A stretch of DNA of 64,000 nucleotides from Pseudolactococcus reticulitermitis (GCF_002260845.1 NZ_BEDT01000001.1:186001-250000), one strand, 5' to 3'; counted from the stretch's first letter, positions 16,505 through 24,974 are shown. The notes: generated from the letters alone by a model not told the origin. Numbers and translations: made by a program.

Positions 16505-17179
16505 CTAGCCCTTAACCACTTCAACGTTGCCACGACCGACATGGACGGTAATCCGAATACGCTTGTCAGACGTTCCGAACTCATCTGTCATGTATCTAAC
16601 GTGTTCTGCATTCACTTTCGTGATGTCATCGAAAATCTTGACAACGCCTGAAAGCGCCGTGACATCCAGCATGACCGCCACATCTTCAGGCACGATAATC
16701 TTCGTATTCCCTGAAGCTTTTTTAATGGTCAAGTCGTTGCCCGTCGGTTGAAAAGTCGTGCAACCTAAGTCGATAACGTCATTACCAGACAAGCGAGAAA
16801 CCGCATTTTCAGACTGGTTGTCAAAAATACCACGGCGTTCAAACCCCGCCTCTTCTGACTTGTGAAACCTTGGGTCATTCACAGACGTGTAGGTCGTGCC
16901 AGACGATTTCCAAAAAATAATCCCCGCAATCACTGGGAAAAGCAAGGCTAGCCAAGTATAGCCATCTGCCACAAACATAATCAAGGCGATAACGCCAAAG
17001 GCAATAGCAATTTGCCGCAAAACTTGCTGGGCTGTCCAAGTCGCAACCCGACTAGAGAGATAGGCAAAGAATAGCCCCAGACCGAGGACAGCCAAAAAGA
17101 AGGGGTTTCTAATCAGGGAAATACCTAACAGTACGAGCAATACAAGTTCTATGATGATGAAAAGCTTAAATTTATTCAT
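16505..17179 (-). CDS. liaF: LiaF-like membrane inhibitor of the LiaSR system
   Basis: This 224-residue protein has about four N-terminal membrane helices (residues 5-90), a linker, and a C-terminal beta-rich LiaF/DUF2154-type domain (about 130-222, IDLGCTTFQPTGNDLTIKKA). In Firmicutes it represses LiaS in unstressed cells. An extended -10 (TGGTAAAAT) ends six bases before the ATG, so a leaderless liaFSR transcript is predicted. Upstream lie a terminator and two tiny ORFs driven by a consensus promoter, so readthrough of that terminator could give a second, longer transcript. Confidence 0.85.
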   Translation of the reverse strand: MNKFKLFIIIELVLLVLLGISLIRNPFFLAVLGLGLFFAYLSSRVATWTAQQVLRQIAIAFGVIALIMFVADGYTWLALLFPVIAGIIFWKSSGTTYTSVNDPRFHKSEEAGFERRGIFDNQSENAVSRLSGNDVIDLGCTTFQPTGNDLTIKKASGNTKIIVPEDVAVMLDVTALSGVVKIFDDITKVNAEHVRYMTDEFGTSDKRIRITVHVGRGNVEVVKG

Positions 17180-17185
17180 ACTTCC

Positions 17186-17194
17186 ATTTTACCA
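17186..17194 (-). promoter_or_regulatory. Extended -10 promoter of liaFSR, leaderless
   Basis: TGGTAAAAT on the minus strand, with the hexamer ending six bases (GGAAGT) before the ATG at 17179. GGAAG might also act as a very close ribosome binding site on a longer transcript. Confidence 0.5.
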
Positions 17195-17204
17195 TTTTAA
17201 GTGC

Positions 17205-17231
17205 TAAAAAAATCAGCCATAGGACTGATTT
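17205..17231 (-). terminator. Terminator between the small ORFs and liaF
   Basis: AATCAGTC pairs with GGCTGATT across a four-base loop, one G-T pair, followed by seven T residues on the minus strand. It would limit transcription from the upstream promoter into liaFSR. Confidence 0.75.
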
Positions 17232-17246
17232 GAGAAGATTTATTTT

Positions 17247-17336
17247 TTAGAAGCCATATCTTATAAATTGACGGACAGCCAATGCAAGTATCACAATGCC
17301 AAGTACTGTATAAACCATTCTTGGATGTTTAAACAT
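17247..17336 (-). CDS. Putative 29-residue membrane peptide
   Basis: This short frame encodes a 29-residue peptide beginning MFKHPRMVYTVLG, with a single hydrophobic helix (about residues 8-21, VYTVLGIVILALAV) and a positively charged end. It ends before the terminator upstream of liaF. It has no Shine-Dalgarno site of its own and overlaps the end of another small frame, so translation may depend on coupling. The helix with flanking charges fits a small membrane peptide, but the frame is too short to be sure. It was not recognised as a known family. Confidence 0.4.
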   Translation of the reverse strand: MFKHPRMVYTVLGIVILALAVRQFIRYGF

Positions 17337-17431
17337 TTTTTATCTAGGTCAGTTGTGCGATTGCTGATACCCACATAGAAACACTTCCCAGCTAGTGCAA
17401 TTTGCAGTATCAACGAGATTTTATCTAACAT
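17291..17431 (-). CDS. Putative 46-residue small ORF, possibly frameshifted
   Basis: This frame starts with ATG 17431 after a good AAGGA site six bases upstream and a perfect promoter. The N-terminus MLDKISLILQIALAG is hydrophobic, but the C-terminal part is a shadow of the overlapping 29-residue frame. Removing one base in the G-run near 17388 would give a more coherent membrane peptide ending SMWVSAIAQLT, seven bases before the next ATG. The two frames may therefore be adjacent genes for small hydrophobic peptides, the first with a frameshift. No known family was recognised. Confidence 0.35.
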   Translation of the reverse strand: MLDKISLILQIALAGKCFYVGISNRTTDLDKKCLNIQEWFIQYLAL

Positions 17432-17485
17432 AATTAATCCTTTTTAACTGAACATCCCCTTTATTCTAAGCGTTTTATATCCTTT

Positions 17486-17514
17486 ATTATACTCTGCTAT
17501 GACACTGCTGTCAA
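17486..17514 (-). promoter_or_regulatory. Consensus sigma-A promoter of the small ORFs
   Basis: TTGACA (17509-17514) and TATAAT (17486-17491) are both perfect and separated by exactly 17 bases on the minus strand. This is the best match to consensus in the window. Confidence 0.85.
17500..17513. promoter_or_regulatory. Palindromic operator TGACA-4-TGTCA overlapping the -35
   Basis: A perfect inverted repeat of five-base arms overlaps the -35 and enters the spacer. A protein bound here would block RNA polymerase. The same half-sites are used in the 5294-5322 operator. LiaR or another regulator could bind it; this is inference. Confidence 0.45.
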
Positions 17515-17539
17515 AAATATAAAGACATATTCAGCACTC

Positions 17540-17583
17540 AAAAAAGTCCTGCTTGCATCGGCAATGATACAAACAGGACTTTT
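17540..17583 (-). terminator. Terminator after the SufT-type gene
   Basis: AAAAGTCCTG pairs with CAGGACTTTT and the stem extends imperfectly inward around a small loop, followed by six T residues on the minus strand. Confidence 0.85.
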
Positions 17584-17604
17584 CATCTGTAAAGTTAGAG
17601 ACAC

Positions 17605-17934
17605 TTAACGAATGCCCAAAGCAATTCGTGCATAGCGAGACATTTTATCAACACTCCACGCCGGATACCAAACCAGTTTCACTTCTGTTTCAGTGACTTC
17701 TGGCACTTCTTTCATGGCATCGTGAATTTGATCTGTCAATAAATCTGCCAGTGGACAACCCATTGTTGTCAGGGTCATTTGAATTTCAGTTCGACCGCTA
17801 TCTTCAAATTCGATGGCGTAAACTAGACCAAGGTTGATAATATCAACGCCTAGCTCGGGGTCAATCACGCTTTCTAGCGCTGAGAGAATTCTATCTTTAA
17901 TTTTTTCTACTTCTTCTGGGGTATAATTTGCCAT
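17605..17934 (-). CDS. MIP18/DUF59-family Fe-S assembly protein (SufT-like)
   Basis: This 109-residue cytoplasmic protein is a single MIP18 (DUF59) domain. The conserved start VIDPELGVDIINLGLVY (about residues 20-36) and MTLTTMGCPLADLL with its single conserved cysteine (about residue 60) are intact. Family members help mature Fe-S proteins. It stands alone between its own terminator and the gltD terminator. Neighbouring gltD and gltB are Fe-S enzymes, but no operon link is visible. Confidence 0.88.
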   Translation of the reverse strand: MANYTPEEVEKIKDRILSALESVIDPELGVDIINLGLVYAIEFEDSGRTEIQMTLTTMGCPLADLLTDQIHDAMKEVPEVTETEVKLVWYPAWSVDKMSRYARIALGIR

Positions 17935-18031
17935 TTTCGGTCACAAACCTTTCCTTACACTTAGTAGCTTTATTCTAACAGAATTTGTTCATTTTGACAA
18001 ACTTATTTGACTAAATGACCGAACTACTATC

Positions 18032-18064
18032 AAAAAATGGTACCAGAATTCTGATACCATTTTC
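18032..18064 (-). terminator. Terminator after gltD
   Basis: A long stem, AAAATGGTAtCAGAAT paired with ATTCTGgTACCATTTT, is followed by T residues on the minus strand, eight bases after the gltD stop. Confidence 0.85.
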
Positions 18065-18071
18065 ATTATGT

Positions 18072-19511
18072 TTATTGTGTCACCATGACACGCAGGGTTT
18101 CATCGATTTTTTCAGCTGTTTTACGGCCTTCACGAATGCCCCAAATCACGAGGGAAGGACCACGTTTGGCATCACCTGATACATAGACTTTTTCGTTATT
18201 TGTCGTATTGTCATCGAAGATTTGCGTGATGCCGAAGCCTTGAAAGATAGATTGTTCTGCACCAGTGAAGCCCATGGCAAGAAGGACTAAATCAGCTTTC
18301 AAGGTTTCTTCTGTGCCTGCAACTGGCTTGAAGTCTGGACCGACTTGGACTGTATTAATCGCAATTAATTGCCCACGTTCTGCTCCGATAAACTCCGTTG
18401 TTGACGTTGCATAGTGGGTCAAATTGAGATTACCAGCGGCAATAGCTTCTTCCTGACCATAACCTTTACGGTCAACCATGGGATATTCAGGCCATGGATT
18501 GGCGTCAGTTCGTTGACTCGGTAGCTGAGGTGTAATCTCAAGCTGGGTCACACTGGCAGCGCCGAGACGAATCGCTGTGCCGATACAGTCATTACCTGTA
18601 TCCCCACCACCGATCACGACAACATTTTGACCTTCAAGAGATTGACGCATTTTTTTGTCGCCATTGGCAAGGACGATTTTTGTAATATCTGTTAGGAAAT
18701 CAACCGCAAATTTAACGCCATTGAGTTCACGTCCTGGAACTGGTAAGTCACGTGGCACGCTGGCACCTGTCGCCAAAATCACACGATCAAAGTCTGCTTC
18801 CAAAACTTCAAATGAGATGTCACGACCAATTTCTGTATTGGCAACAAATTCAATCCCGATTTCTGCCATGATATCAATGCGACGTTGGACGATATCCTTG
18901 TCAAGTTTCATGTTCGGAATGCCATACATGAGCAAGCCACCAAAGCGGTCAGAGCGTTCGAAGACTGTCACGTTATGTCCCAGTTGGTTCAATCGCCAAG
19001 CTGCCGAAAGTCCCGCAGGGCCAGAGCCAACAACGGCAATTCTAAAGTCAGTCCGTTCTTTTGGACGACCGCTATCTGCTACCCAACCTTGTTCAAAGGC
19101 ATTATCAATGATGAAGCGCTCATTATCATGAATGGCAACACCATCGCCGTTGAGGTTTTCAGTACAGCCTTTTTCACAGGGTGCCGGGCAGACACGACCG
19201 GTCATCTCTGGCAAAGGATTAGTTCGTGACAAACGGTCAAAAGCTTTCTTGAACTCCCCACGATAGACGAGGTCATTCCATTCAGGAATTAAGTTGTCAT
19301 TCGGACAACCTGAGACAGCGCGACCGCCACCGTAAAATTCGCCAGCGTGACAGAAAGGTATCCCACATCCCATGCAGCGAGCTGCTTGTTCTTGTCGTTC
19401 ATCAACGTCAAGTGGCACTTGTAATTCTTCAAAGTCCAAGACGCGCTCAGCGACAGGACGGTAAGGGTTATCCTTACGTTTATATTTCATAAAGCCAAAT
19501 GGATCTGCCAT
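18072..19511 (-). CDS. gltD: Glutamate synthase (NADPH) small subunit
   Basis: This 479-residue flavoprotein passes electrons from NADPH to the large subunit in the GOGAT reaction. The N-terminal Fe-S region has CMGCGIPFCH and CPAPCEKGC (about residues 46-115). An FAD-binding GSGPAGLSAA follows near residue 157, then an NADPH-binding VVIGGGDTGND near residue 293. The length is normal. GGGGG before the start supports it, and gltB ends one base upstream, so the two are translated from one transcript. Confidence 0.95.
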   Translation of the reverse strand: MADPFGFMKYKRKDNPYRPVAERVLDFEELQVPLDVDERQEQAARCMGCGIPFCHAGEFYGGGRAVSGCPNDNLIPEWNDLVYRGEFKKAFDRLSRTNPLPEMTGRVCPAPCEKGCTENLNGDGVAIHDNERFIIDNAFEQGWVADSGRPKERTDFRIAVVGSGPAGLSAAWRLNQLGHNVTVFERSDRFGGLLMYGIPNMKLDKDIVQRRIDIMAEIGIEFVANTEIGRDISFEVLEADFDRVILATGASVPRDLPVPGRELNGVKFAVDFLTDITKIVLANGDKKMRQSLEGQNVVVIGGGDTGNDCIGTAIRLGAASVTQLEITPQLPSQRTDANPWPEYPMVDRKGYGQEEAIAAGNLNLTHYATSTTEFIGAERGQLIAINTVQVGPDFKPVAGTEETLKADLVLLAMGFTGAEQSIFQGFGITQIFDDNTTNNEKVYVSGDAKRGPSLVIWGIREGRKTAEKIDETLRVMVTQ

Positions 19512-19512
19512 C

Positions 19513-22500
19513 TTATTTGCCCCCTACTTTAATTAATTCAGCTTTTTCAGCTGCAGGTGTCCGCATGGCTTTCTCAAATGTTGCCATTTCAAGTTCGCTA
19601 CCAGCCAACCCTGTTCGTGATAAATGGTACTCAATTTCCTTAATTTCATGGAACTCTCTCGGATAAACTTTGACAAATTTATCAACAACATTGTCCCAAT
19701 CTGCTAGCAAGGCTTTTGCTTTTTCAGACGCCGTATAGGTCGCATGATTTTCAACCATTTCTTTCAAGACGTCGTCGCCACGTGTCTGACCAACTTTGTA
19801 TAAATCAACCATTTCCATGTTGACCTTATCTGCAAAATCGCCTTTCGCATCATAAACGTAGGCAACACCGCCACTCATACCAGCAGCGAAGTTCTGACCT
19901 GTGCTGCCAAGAATCACGGCTACCCCACCGGTCATGTATTCACAACCATGTTCGCCGACGCCTTCGACAACGACTTTCGCACCAGAATTCCGAACGCAGA
20001 AACGCTCACCTGCGCGACCACGGAAGTAGGCTTCCCCACGAACCGCACCAAACAGCGAGACATTGCCGACAATCGGTGAGGCTTCGACGTTAAAGCCTGC
20101 ATCAACTGGTGGTTTGACAATGACACGACCACCTGATAACGATTTAGCGATGTAGTCATTGGCCTCGCCAATCAGAGTAATTTCCATTCCTTGTGTGGCA
20201 AAAGAAGCGAAGGACTGACCGGCAATACCCGTGTACTCATATTTGAGCAAGCCTGGTTCAAGTTCATAATTACCATAGCGTTCAGCAATCCAACCAGCCA
20301 TACGAGCACCCGCTGTTCGTGTGACATTGTTAATCGATTCTTTAACGGTCACACCCGTGCCACTGTCAATCGCAGCTTTAGCAAAACCATCAAGTTCGCG
20401 CCACTGGCGTTCTTCGATAAAAGGATCAACGACTTTACGATCAATCGGCATGGTTGTCCCGATAATGCGACTGAAATCAAGCGACTTAGCTTTACCTTTC
20501 GCGATAAACTTAGGTTTCAAGACTTCCGCATGACCAATCATGTCATCTACTGAACGGAAACCAAGGTCTGCCATGATTTCACGGAGTTCTTGGGCAAGGA
20601 ATTTCATGCCGTTGACAACGTGTTCTGGCTTACCAGCGAAATGGGCACGAAGCTCAGGATTTTGCGTTGCCACACCGACTGGACAGGTATTCAATGAACA
20701 AACCCGCATCATGACACAGCCCACAGCTACCAAGGCAAGTGAAGCAAATGAATATTCCTCAGCGCCTAGCAGGGCAGCAACTGCAACATCACGGCCTGTC
20801 ATCAACTTCCCATCCGTTTCAAGGGTCATCCGCTGACGCAAATGATTCATCGTCAAGGTTTGATGGGCTTCAGCAAGTCCCATCTCCCACGGTAAACCAG
20901 CATCACGCGCTGAGTTCCGTGGCGAGGCACCCGTTCCGCCATCGTAACCTGAAATCACGACTTTATCTGCACCAGCCTTGACACAACCTGTCGCAATTGT
21001 TCCAACACCAGTTGATGAAACAAGTTTCACATTAATTTTCGCATATGGATTGATGGCTTTAAGGTCATAAATCAATTGTGCCAAATCTTCGATTGAGTAA
21101 ATATCATGATGTGGTGGTGGAGAAATCAAGGTCACACCTGGCGTTGAGCCACGGATTTCCGCCACCCAAGGAAAGGCTTTCCCGCCTGGTAACTGCCCAC
21201 CCTCGCCTGGTTTCGCACCCTGGGCTAATTTGATTTGTAACTCTTCAGCACTCATCAGGTATTCAGCATTGACACCAAAACGACCTGAGGCAACTTGTTT
21301 AATCTTAGAATTGAGGTTCGTGCCGTCTGCTTGTTTGTGGAACCGCGCCCGATTTTCGCCACCCTCACCAGAGTTAGATTTCGCACCAATCGAGTTCATG
21401 GCAGCAGCAATCGTTTCATGGGCTTCTTTTGAAAGTGAGCCAAAACTCATGGCACCCACTTTGAAACGCTTGACGATATTTTCAACCGGTTCAACTTCTG
21501 ACAAAGCAACGGGTGTCCGCTCGCCTTTAAATTCCCAAATATGACGGAGGTTTGACGGTGTTTCGTCAGCCTCCAAATCAAGCTCAGCTGAATACGCCTT
21601 ATACAAGTCATAATCACCTTGACGCACCGCTTTTTGGAAATTATAAATCGTCAACGGGTTGAAAATATGGTGCTCACCGTCCGCTTTAAACTGGAATGAC
21701 CCGCCTGATGGCAAAATTTCGTGACTGCGGTGACCATAAGCAAAGTCATAACGCTCTAGGTATTCTGCTTCGATTTGATTCAGTGTCAAACCACCAATCC
21801 GCGTCACTGTTCCACGGAAATATTTGTCAACAACGGCATCGGAAAGCCCGACTGCCTCAAAGAGCTGCGCGCCCTTATAGCCTGAAACAGTCGAAATTCC
21901 CATCCGGCTCATGACTTTGATAATGCCTTTTTCAGCCGCTTGACGGAATGACTCCGCCTTGTCAGACAAGTTGTAATCTTTCAGGGTTTCATAAGCACCG
22001 TAAGGATGGATGGCACTCGCGCCATAACCTACAATCGTCGCAAAATGATGGACTTCATTGACTTCTGCTGTATCGACAACGATTGAGAACTGGCTGCCTT
22101 TTCCTTTTTCGACCATGTAGTTATACAAGCCAGATGTCGCAAGTAAAATCGGCATCGGCATGAGACCTTCTTTTTGGTCACGATCACTCAGGATAATGAT
22201 GCTAGCACCCTTGTCAACTGCTGCTTCGACCACTTTAAACATGTCGACTAAGGCATGTTCCAAACGGTTTGGCGTGTCTTTGGTCACGTCATATAAGGTC
22301 GAAATTGTTTGGGCTTGGTGTTTCTTGTCTGAGAGCGCCGCTATTTTTTCAAAGTCTTCAGTCCTTAAAACTGGACTATCCAGTTTGAGCTTGACACAGT
22401 TTTCGTCGCTATCCACGCGCAAATCGCCATCACGACCCAGATAGACTTCTGTCCCAACGACAATTTTCTCCCGAATGGCATCAATCGGCGGATTGGTCAC

Positions 22501-24015
22501 TTGGGCAAACTGTTGTTTGAAATAAGTAAAAAGAGATTGATTTTTTTGTGATAAAACCGCGAGTGGGCTGTCATACCCCATGGCGATAACTGGCTCTTGA
22601 CCATTTTCTGCCATAGGCACGATGACCGTTCTGATGACTTCTTCTGTGTAGCCAAAGAGTTTGTGCATGGTTTGACGGTCGTCTTCTGAGATGTCTTCAA
22701 AGGCTGCTTGCGCTGTTAGGTCATTAATATGGAGCAAATTATGCTCTAACCATTTTTCATAAGGAAACTGGGCTGCATAATGTTTTTTGACTTCTTCATT
22801 GCGGAGAATTTTACCATTGACTGTATCAACAAGCATCATATTCCCCGGCCCAAGCACGCCTTTTTCGACAACACGACTTGGTTCAAAATCTACGACACCA
22901 GATTCTGATGAGCAGACGATGAAATTATCTTTGGTAATGCTGTAACGGCTTGGACGCAGACCATTTCGGTCAAGACGGGCACCTACGGTATCTCCATCTG
23001 TAAAGACTAAGGCCGCTGGACCGTCCCACGGTGCCATAAAGGATGAGGTGTACTCATAAAACGATGTTAATTCTGGCGACAAGCCAGCCTCTTTGCCCCA
23101 AGCCTCTGGTATCATCATCAAAAGGGCATGTGGCATATCGCGACCGTTGCGGTAGAGGTACTCCATGCAGTTTTCGAGTTTGGCCGAATCGGAGTTTTCT
23201 TCATTATAAATCTCGATTTTGTGCGAGGTCATCCAGTTTTCAGCGCCACGCAGGGTGTTGATTTCGCCGTTGTGGGCAAGGAAACGGAAAGGCTGCGCAC
23301 GATCCCATGATGGGAAGGTATTGGTCGAGAAACGAGAGTGGGTCAGGGCAATGGTCGACTTAAAGGCAGGATCTGACAGGTCAGGGTAGAATGTCCGGAC
23401 TTGAAAAGCATGGAGCATACCTTTATAAACGATGGTTTTACTTGAAAGTGAGCAGATGAACATCTCAGACGTCGCAAAGGTTTTCTCCAGTTTACGACGG
23501 AGACGATAAAGTCTGTCTTCAAAATCGCGACCGCTTTTGCTGTCGCTAGGTTTCGACACGATAAATTGGACAAAAGCTGGCATGATGGCTTGCGCACCGG
23601 GACCACAGTTGTCAAAATTAAAAGGCACGTCACGTGTCATTAAAATCTGGTAACCATCAGCTTGCATTTCGTTGCTGATGGATTGACAAAGGGCAGCTTT
23701 TTTGTCCGCTGCTTTAGGTAGAAAAAACTGACCCACGGCATAATCGCCTGAGTTTGGTAACGTGATGCTATTTTCTGTTGCAATTTTTGTAAAAAAGTCA
23801 TGTGGCATGGCAAAAAGTGCGCCCGCACCATCGCCCGTATCAGGTTCTGCTCCTGTCCCGCCACGATGATTCATGCGTTCCAAGATTGTCATCGCATAAT
23901 CCACCAGCTCATGGGTCGGCTTACCATCTATTTGGGCAATGAAGCCCATCCCGCAGGCGTCAGACTCAAAAGACTGATCCCACAGCGTTTGCTGCCTAGC
24001 TTGTAATTTATCCAT
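19513..24015 (-). CDS. gltB: Glutamate synthase large subunit
   Basis: This 1500-residue enzyme makes two glutamates from glutamine and 2-oxoglutarate. A 20-residue propeptide precedes Cys21 in ACGMGFIAQ, the N-terminal nucleophile of the glutaminase domain. The central domain and the FMN-binding synthase domain follow (GGENRARF, GDGGTGASPRNSARDAG-like core at about residues 1000-1020). The 3Fe-4S cysteines are in CVMMRVCSLNTCPVG (about 1110). The C-terminal beta-helix domain (GGVAVILG) is complete. A consensus-like promoter with a perfect CodY box precedes it, so transcription should be repressed when branched-chain amino acids and GTP are plentiful. Confidence 0.96.
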   Translation of the reverse strand: MDKLQARQQTLWDQSFESDACGMGFIAQIDGKPTHELVDYAMTILERMNHRGGTGAEPDTGDGAGALFAMPHDFFTKIATENSITLPNSGDYAVGQFFLPKAADKKAALCQSISNEMQADGYQILMTRDVPFNFDNCGPGAQAIMPAFVQFIVSKPSDSKSGRDFEDRLYRLRRKLEKTFATSEMFICSLSSKTIVYKGMLHAFQVRTFYPDLSDPAFKSTIALTHSRFSTNTFPSWDRAQPFRFLAHNGEINTLRGAENWMTSHKIEIYNEENSDSAKLENCMEYLYRNGRDMPHALLMMIPEAWGKEAGLSPELTSFYEYTSSFMAPWDGPAALVFTDGDTVGARLDRNGLRPSRYSITKDNFIVCSSESGVVDFEPSRVVEKGVLGPGNMMLVDTVNGKILRNEEVKKHYAAQFPYEKWLEHNLLHINDLTAQAAFEDISEDDRQTMHKLFGYTEEVIRTVIVPMAENGQEPVIAMGYDSPLAVLSQKNQSLFTYFKQQFAQVTNPPIDAIREKIVVGTEVYLGRDGDLRVDSDENCVKLKLDSPVLRTEDFEKIAALSDKKHQAQTISTLYDVTKDTPNRLEHALVDMFKVVEAAVDKGASIIILSDRDQKEGLMPMPILLATSGLYNYMVEKGKGSQFSIVVDTAEVNEVHHFATIVGYGASAIHPYGAYETLKDYNLSDKAESFRQAAEKGIIKVMSRMGISTVSGYKGAQLFEAVGLSDAVVDKYFRGTVTRIGGLTLNQIEAEYLERYDFAYGHRSHEILPSGGSFQFKADGEHHIFNPLTIYNFQKAVRQGDYDLYKAYSAELDLEADETPSNLRHIWEFKGERTPVALSEVEPVENIVKRFKVGAMSFGSLSKEAHETIAAAMNSIGAKSNSGEGGENRARFHKQADGTNLNSKIKQVASGRFGVNAEYLMSAEELQIKLAQGAKPGEGGQLPGGKAFPWVAEIRGSTPGVTLISPPPHHDIYSIEDLAQLIYDLKAINPYAKINVKLVSSTGVGTIATGCVKAGADKVVISGYDGGTGASPRNSARDAGLPWEMGLAEAHQTLTMNHLRQRMTLETDGKLMTGRDVAVAALLGAEEYSFASLALVAVGCVMMRVCSLNTCPVGVATQNPELRAHFAGKPEHVVNGMKFLAQELREIMADLGFRSVDDMIGHAEVLKPKFIAKGKAKSLDFSRIIGTTMPIDRKVVDPFIEERQWRELDGFAKAAIDSGTGVTVKESINNVTRTAGARMAGWIAERYGNYELEPGLLKYEYTGIAGQSFASFATQGMEITLIGEANDYIAKSLSGGRVIVKPPVDAGFNVEASPIVGNVSLFGAVRGEAYFRGRAGERFCVRNSGAKVVVEGVGEHGCEYMTGGVAVILGSTGQNFAAGMSGGVAYVYDAKGDFADKVNMEMVDLYKVGQTRGDDVLKEMVENHATYTASEKAKALLADWDNVVDKFVKVYPREFHEIKEIEYHLSRTGLAGSELEMATFEKAMRTPAAEKAELIKVGGK

Positions 24016-24089
24016 TCCTTCATCCTCTCGCAGATAATGTCAAACACTCTTTACTTTTCATGAGGTTGTCTGACAAAAGATATAGCATT

Positions 24090-24118
24090 ATTCTACCAAA
24101 AAAGATTGAAAATGACAA
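24090..24118 (-). promoter_or_regulatory. Promoter of gltBD
   Basis: TTGTCA (24113-24118) and TAGAAT (24090-24095) on the minus strand, 17 bases apart. The leader of about 70 bases contains a TTGTC-A-GACAA inverted repeat. Confidence 0.8.
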
Positions 24119-24122
24119 GTTG

Positions 24123-24137
24123 AATTTTCAGAAAATT
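24123..24137. promoter_or_regulatory. Perfect CodY box at gltBD
   Basis: AATTTTCAGAAAATT matches the CodY consensus AATTTTCWGAAAATT at every position. It lies four bases upstream of the -35. Control of glt genes by CodY is established in Lactococcus lactis. Confidence 0.85.
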
Positions 24138-24241
24138 CATTATTTTAGATAGTGCTAACAAATTGGTGAAAAACTGACCTTTTTTGTCCCTTTTGATAAA
24201 TTGCACTTTCTAAGTGTCCTAGAATCAAAATACCAGATATC

Positions 24242-24269
24242 AAAAAAACCCTTATCCAATAAGGGTTTC
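24242..24269 (-). terminator. Terminator after rplS
   Basis: AAACCCTTA pairs with TAAGGGTTT across a five-base loop, followed by seven T residues on the minus strand, 11 bases beyond the stop. Confidence 0.9.
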
Positions 24270-24280
24270 CCACCTCCATC

Positions 24281-24628
24281 TTAACGACGGATTTCTTTAA
24301 TACGAGCTGCCTTACCTTGAAGGGCGCGCAAGTAGTAAAGTTTCGCACGACGGACTTTACCGTAGCGTACGACTTCGATTTGTTCCACACGTGGTGTGTG
24401 GATTGGGAAGATACGTTCGACACCAACACCGTTTGAAATTTTACGAACTGTATAAGTTTCTGAGATGCCTTGGCCTTTACGCGCAATGACAACACCTTCA
24501 AAAAGCTGGATACGTTCACGAGTGCCTTCGACAACTTTAGCGTGAACGCGCACAGTGTCACCAGGACGGAAAGCAGGGATGTCGCTGCGAAGTTGACCTT
24601 CGTTGATAGCTTCGATTAATGGATTCAT
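24281..24628 (-). CDS. rplS: 50S ribosomal protein L19
   Basis: This 115-residue ribosomal protein sits at the 30S-50S interface. [22 protein letters not shown] and [13 protein letters not shown] are characteristic, and the length is normal. GAGGAG before the ATG supports the start. It is a single gene with its own promoter, a structured leader and a terminator. Confidence 0.97.
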   Translation of the reverse strand: MNPLIEAINEGQLRSDIPAFRPGDTVRVHAKVVEGTRERIQLFEGVVIARKGQGISETYTVRKISNGVGVERIFPIHTPRVEQIEVVRYGKVRRAKLYYLRALQGKAARIKEIRR

Positions 24629-24639
24629 TATTTTTCTCC

Positions 24640-24734
24640 TCTTCTACTCATCTTAAGACTTACCTCAGTATTCGTGCCCTTGGCACACGCCTCAGCGGAT
24701 AAGCGGTTTGTATGCGTCCATTACGCACCTATCT
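24640..24734 (-). ncRNA. Structured 5' leader of rplS (L19 leader-like)
   Basis: The roughly 95-base untranslated leader contains GTGCC-AAG-GGCAC and GGTGCG/CGCAT-type stems and a GC-rich core unlike the A+T-rich surroundings. L19 leaders in Bacilli are a known autoregulatory RNA family. The match to that family is by position and appearance only. Confidence 0.5.
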
Positions 24735-24762
24735 ATTATACCAGAATACCTTGATTATTCAA
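24735..24762 (-). promoter_or_regulatory. Promoter of rplS
   Basis: TTGAAT (24757-24762), a 16-base spacer and an extended -10 TGGTATAAT (24735-24743) on the minus strand. Confidence 0.75.
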
Positions 24763-24791
24763 GCTTTTTGCTAAATTATTTTATCATCCGC

Positions 24792-24857
24792 TCACAAATC
24801 AAAAATCTTCCCCAGATTTAAGAGATTATCCGGATCAAAACCCCGTTTAAAGACTTT
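24792..24857 (-). pseudogene. 3' remnant of a second glcD-type oxidase gene
   Basis: The minus strand encodes FKRGFDPDNLLNLGKIFDL followed by a stop, nearly the same as the C-terminus of the intact oxidase at 33795-35099 (LKRAFDPENILNPGKIFDL). The DNA aligns without gaps over about 65 bases at roughly three quarters identity, starting with 17 identical bases across the stop codon. Nothing upstream of the fragment matches, so only the last 20 or so codons remain. It lies after the 2-hydroxyacid dehydrogenase gene and before the rplS promoter. Confidence 0.8.
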
Positions 24858-24891
24858 TTAATTGATATCATAATTTTATGATCAATAAAAG
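24854..24891. terminator. Hairpin next to the glcD remnant
   Basis: CTTTT and ATTGA/TCATAA arms pair with their complements around 24873, with T runs on both sides. It could be the second, bidirectional terminator of the PTS-peptidase operon. Confidence 0.45.
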
Positions 24892-24927
24892 ACTCTCTTA
24901 TTTTTCGGTTTTCAAATCATGATAATT

Positions 24928-24974
24928 AAAAATCTCTATATCTTAAATTATCTTAAATTGATAACGAGATTTTT
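24928..24974 (-). terminator. Terminator after the 2-hydroxyacid dehydrogenase gene
   Basis: AAAAATCTC pairs with GAGATTTTT across a 29-base A+T-rich loop, 38 bases beyond the stop. The large loop lowers confidence. Confidence 0.45.

Noticed and set aside
19932-23864. Many open frames of 60-120 codons opposite or within gltB and gltD
   Set aside because: They are shadows of a long, well-conserved coding frame and have no ribosome binding sites.
24145-24561. 138-residue frame overlapping rplS
   Set aside because: It is in another frame of the L19 gene and reads through its terminator.
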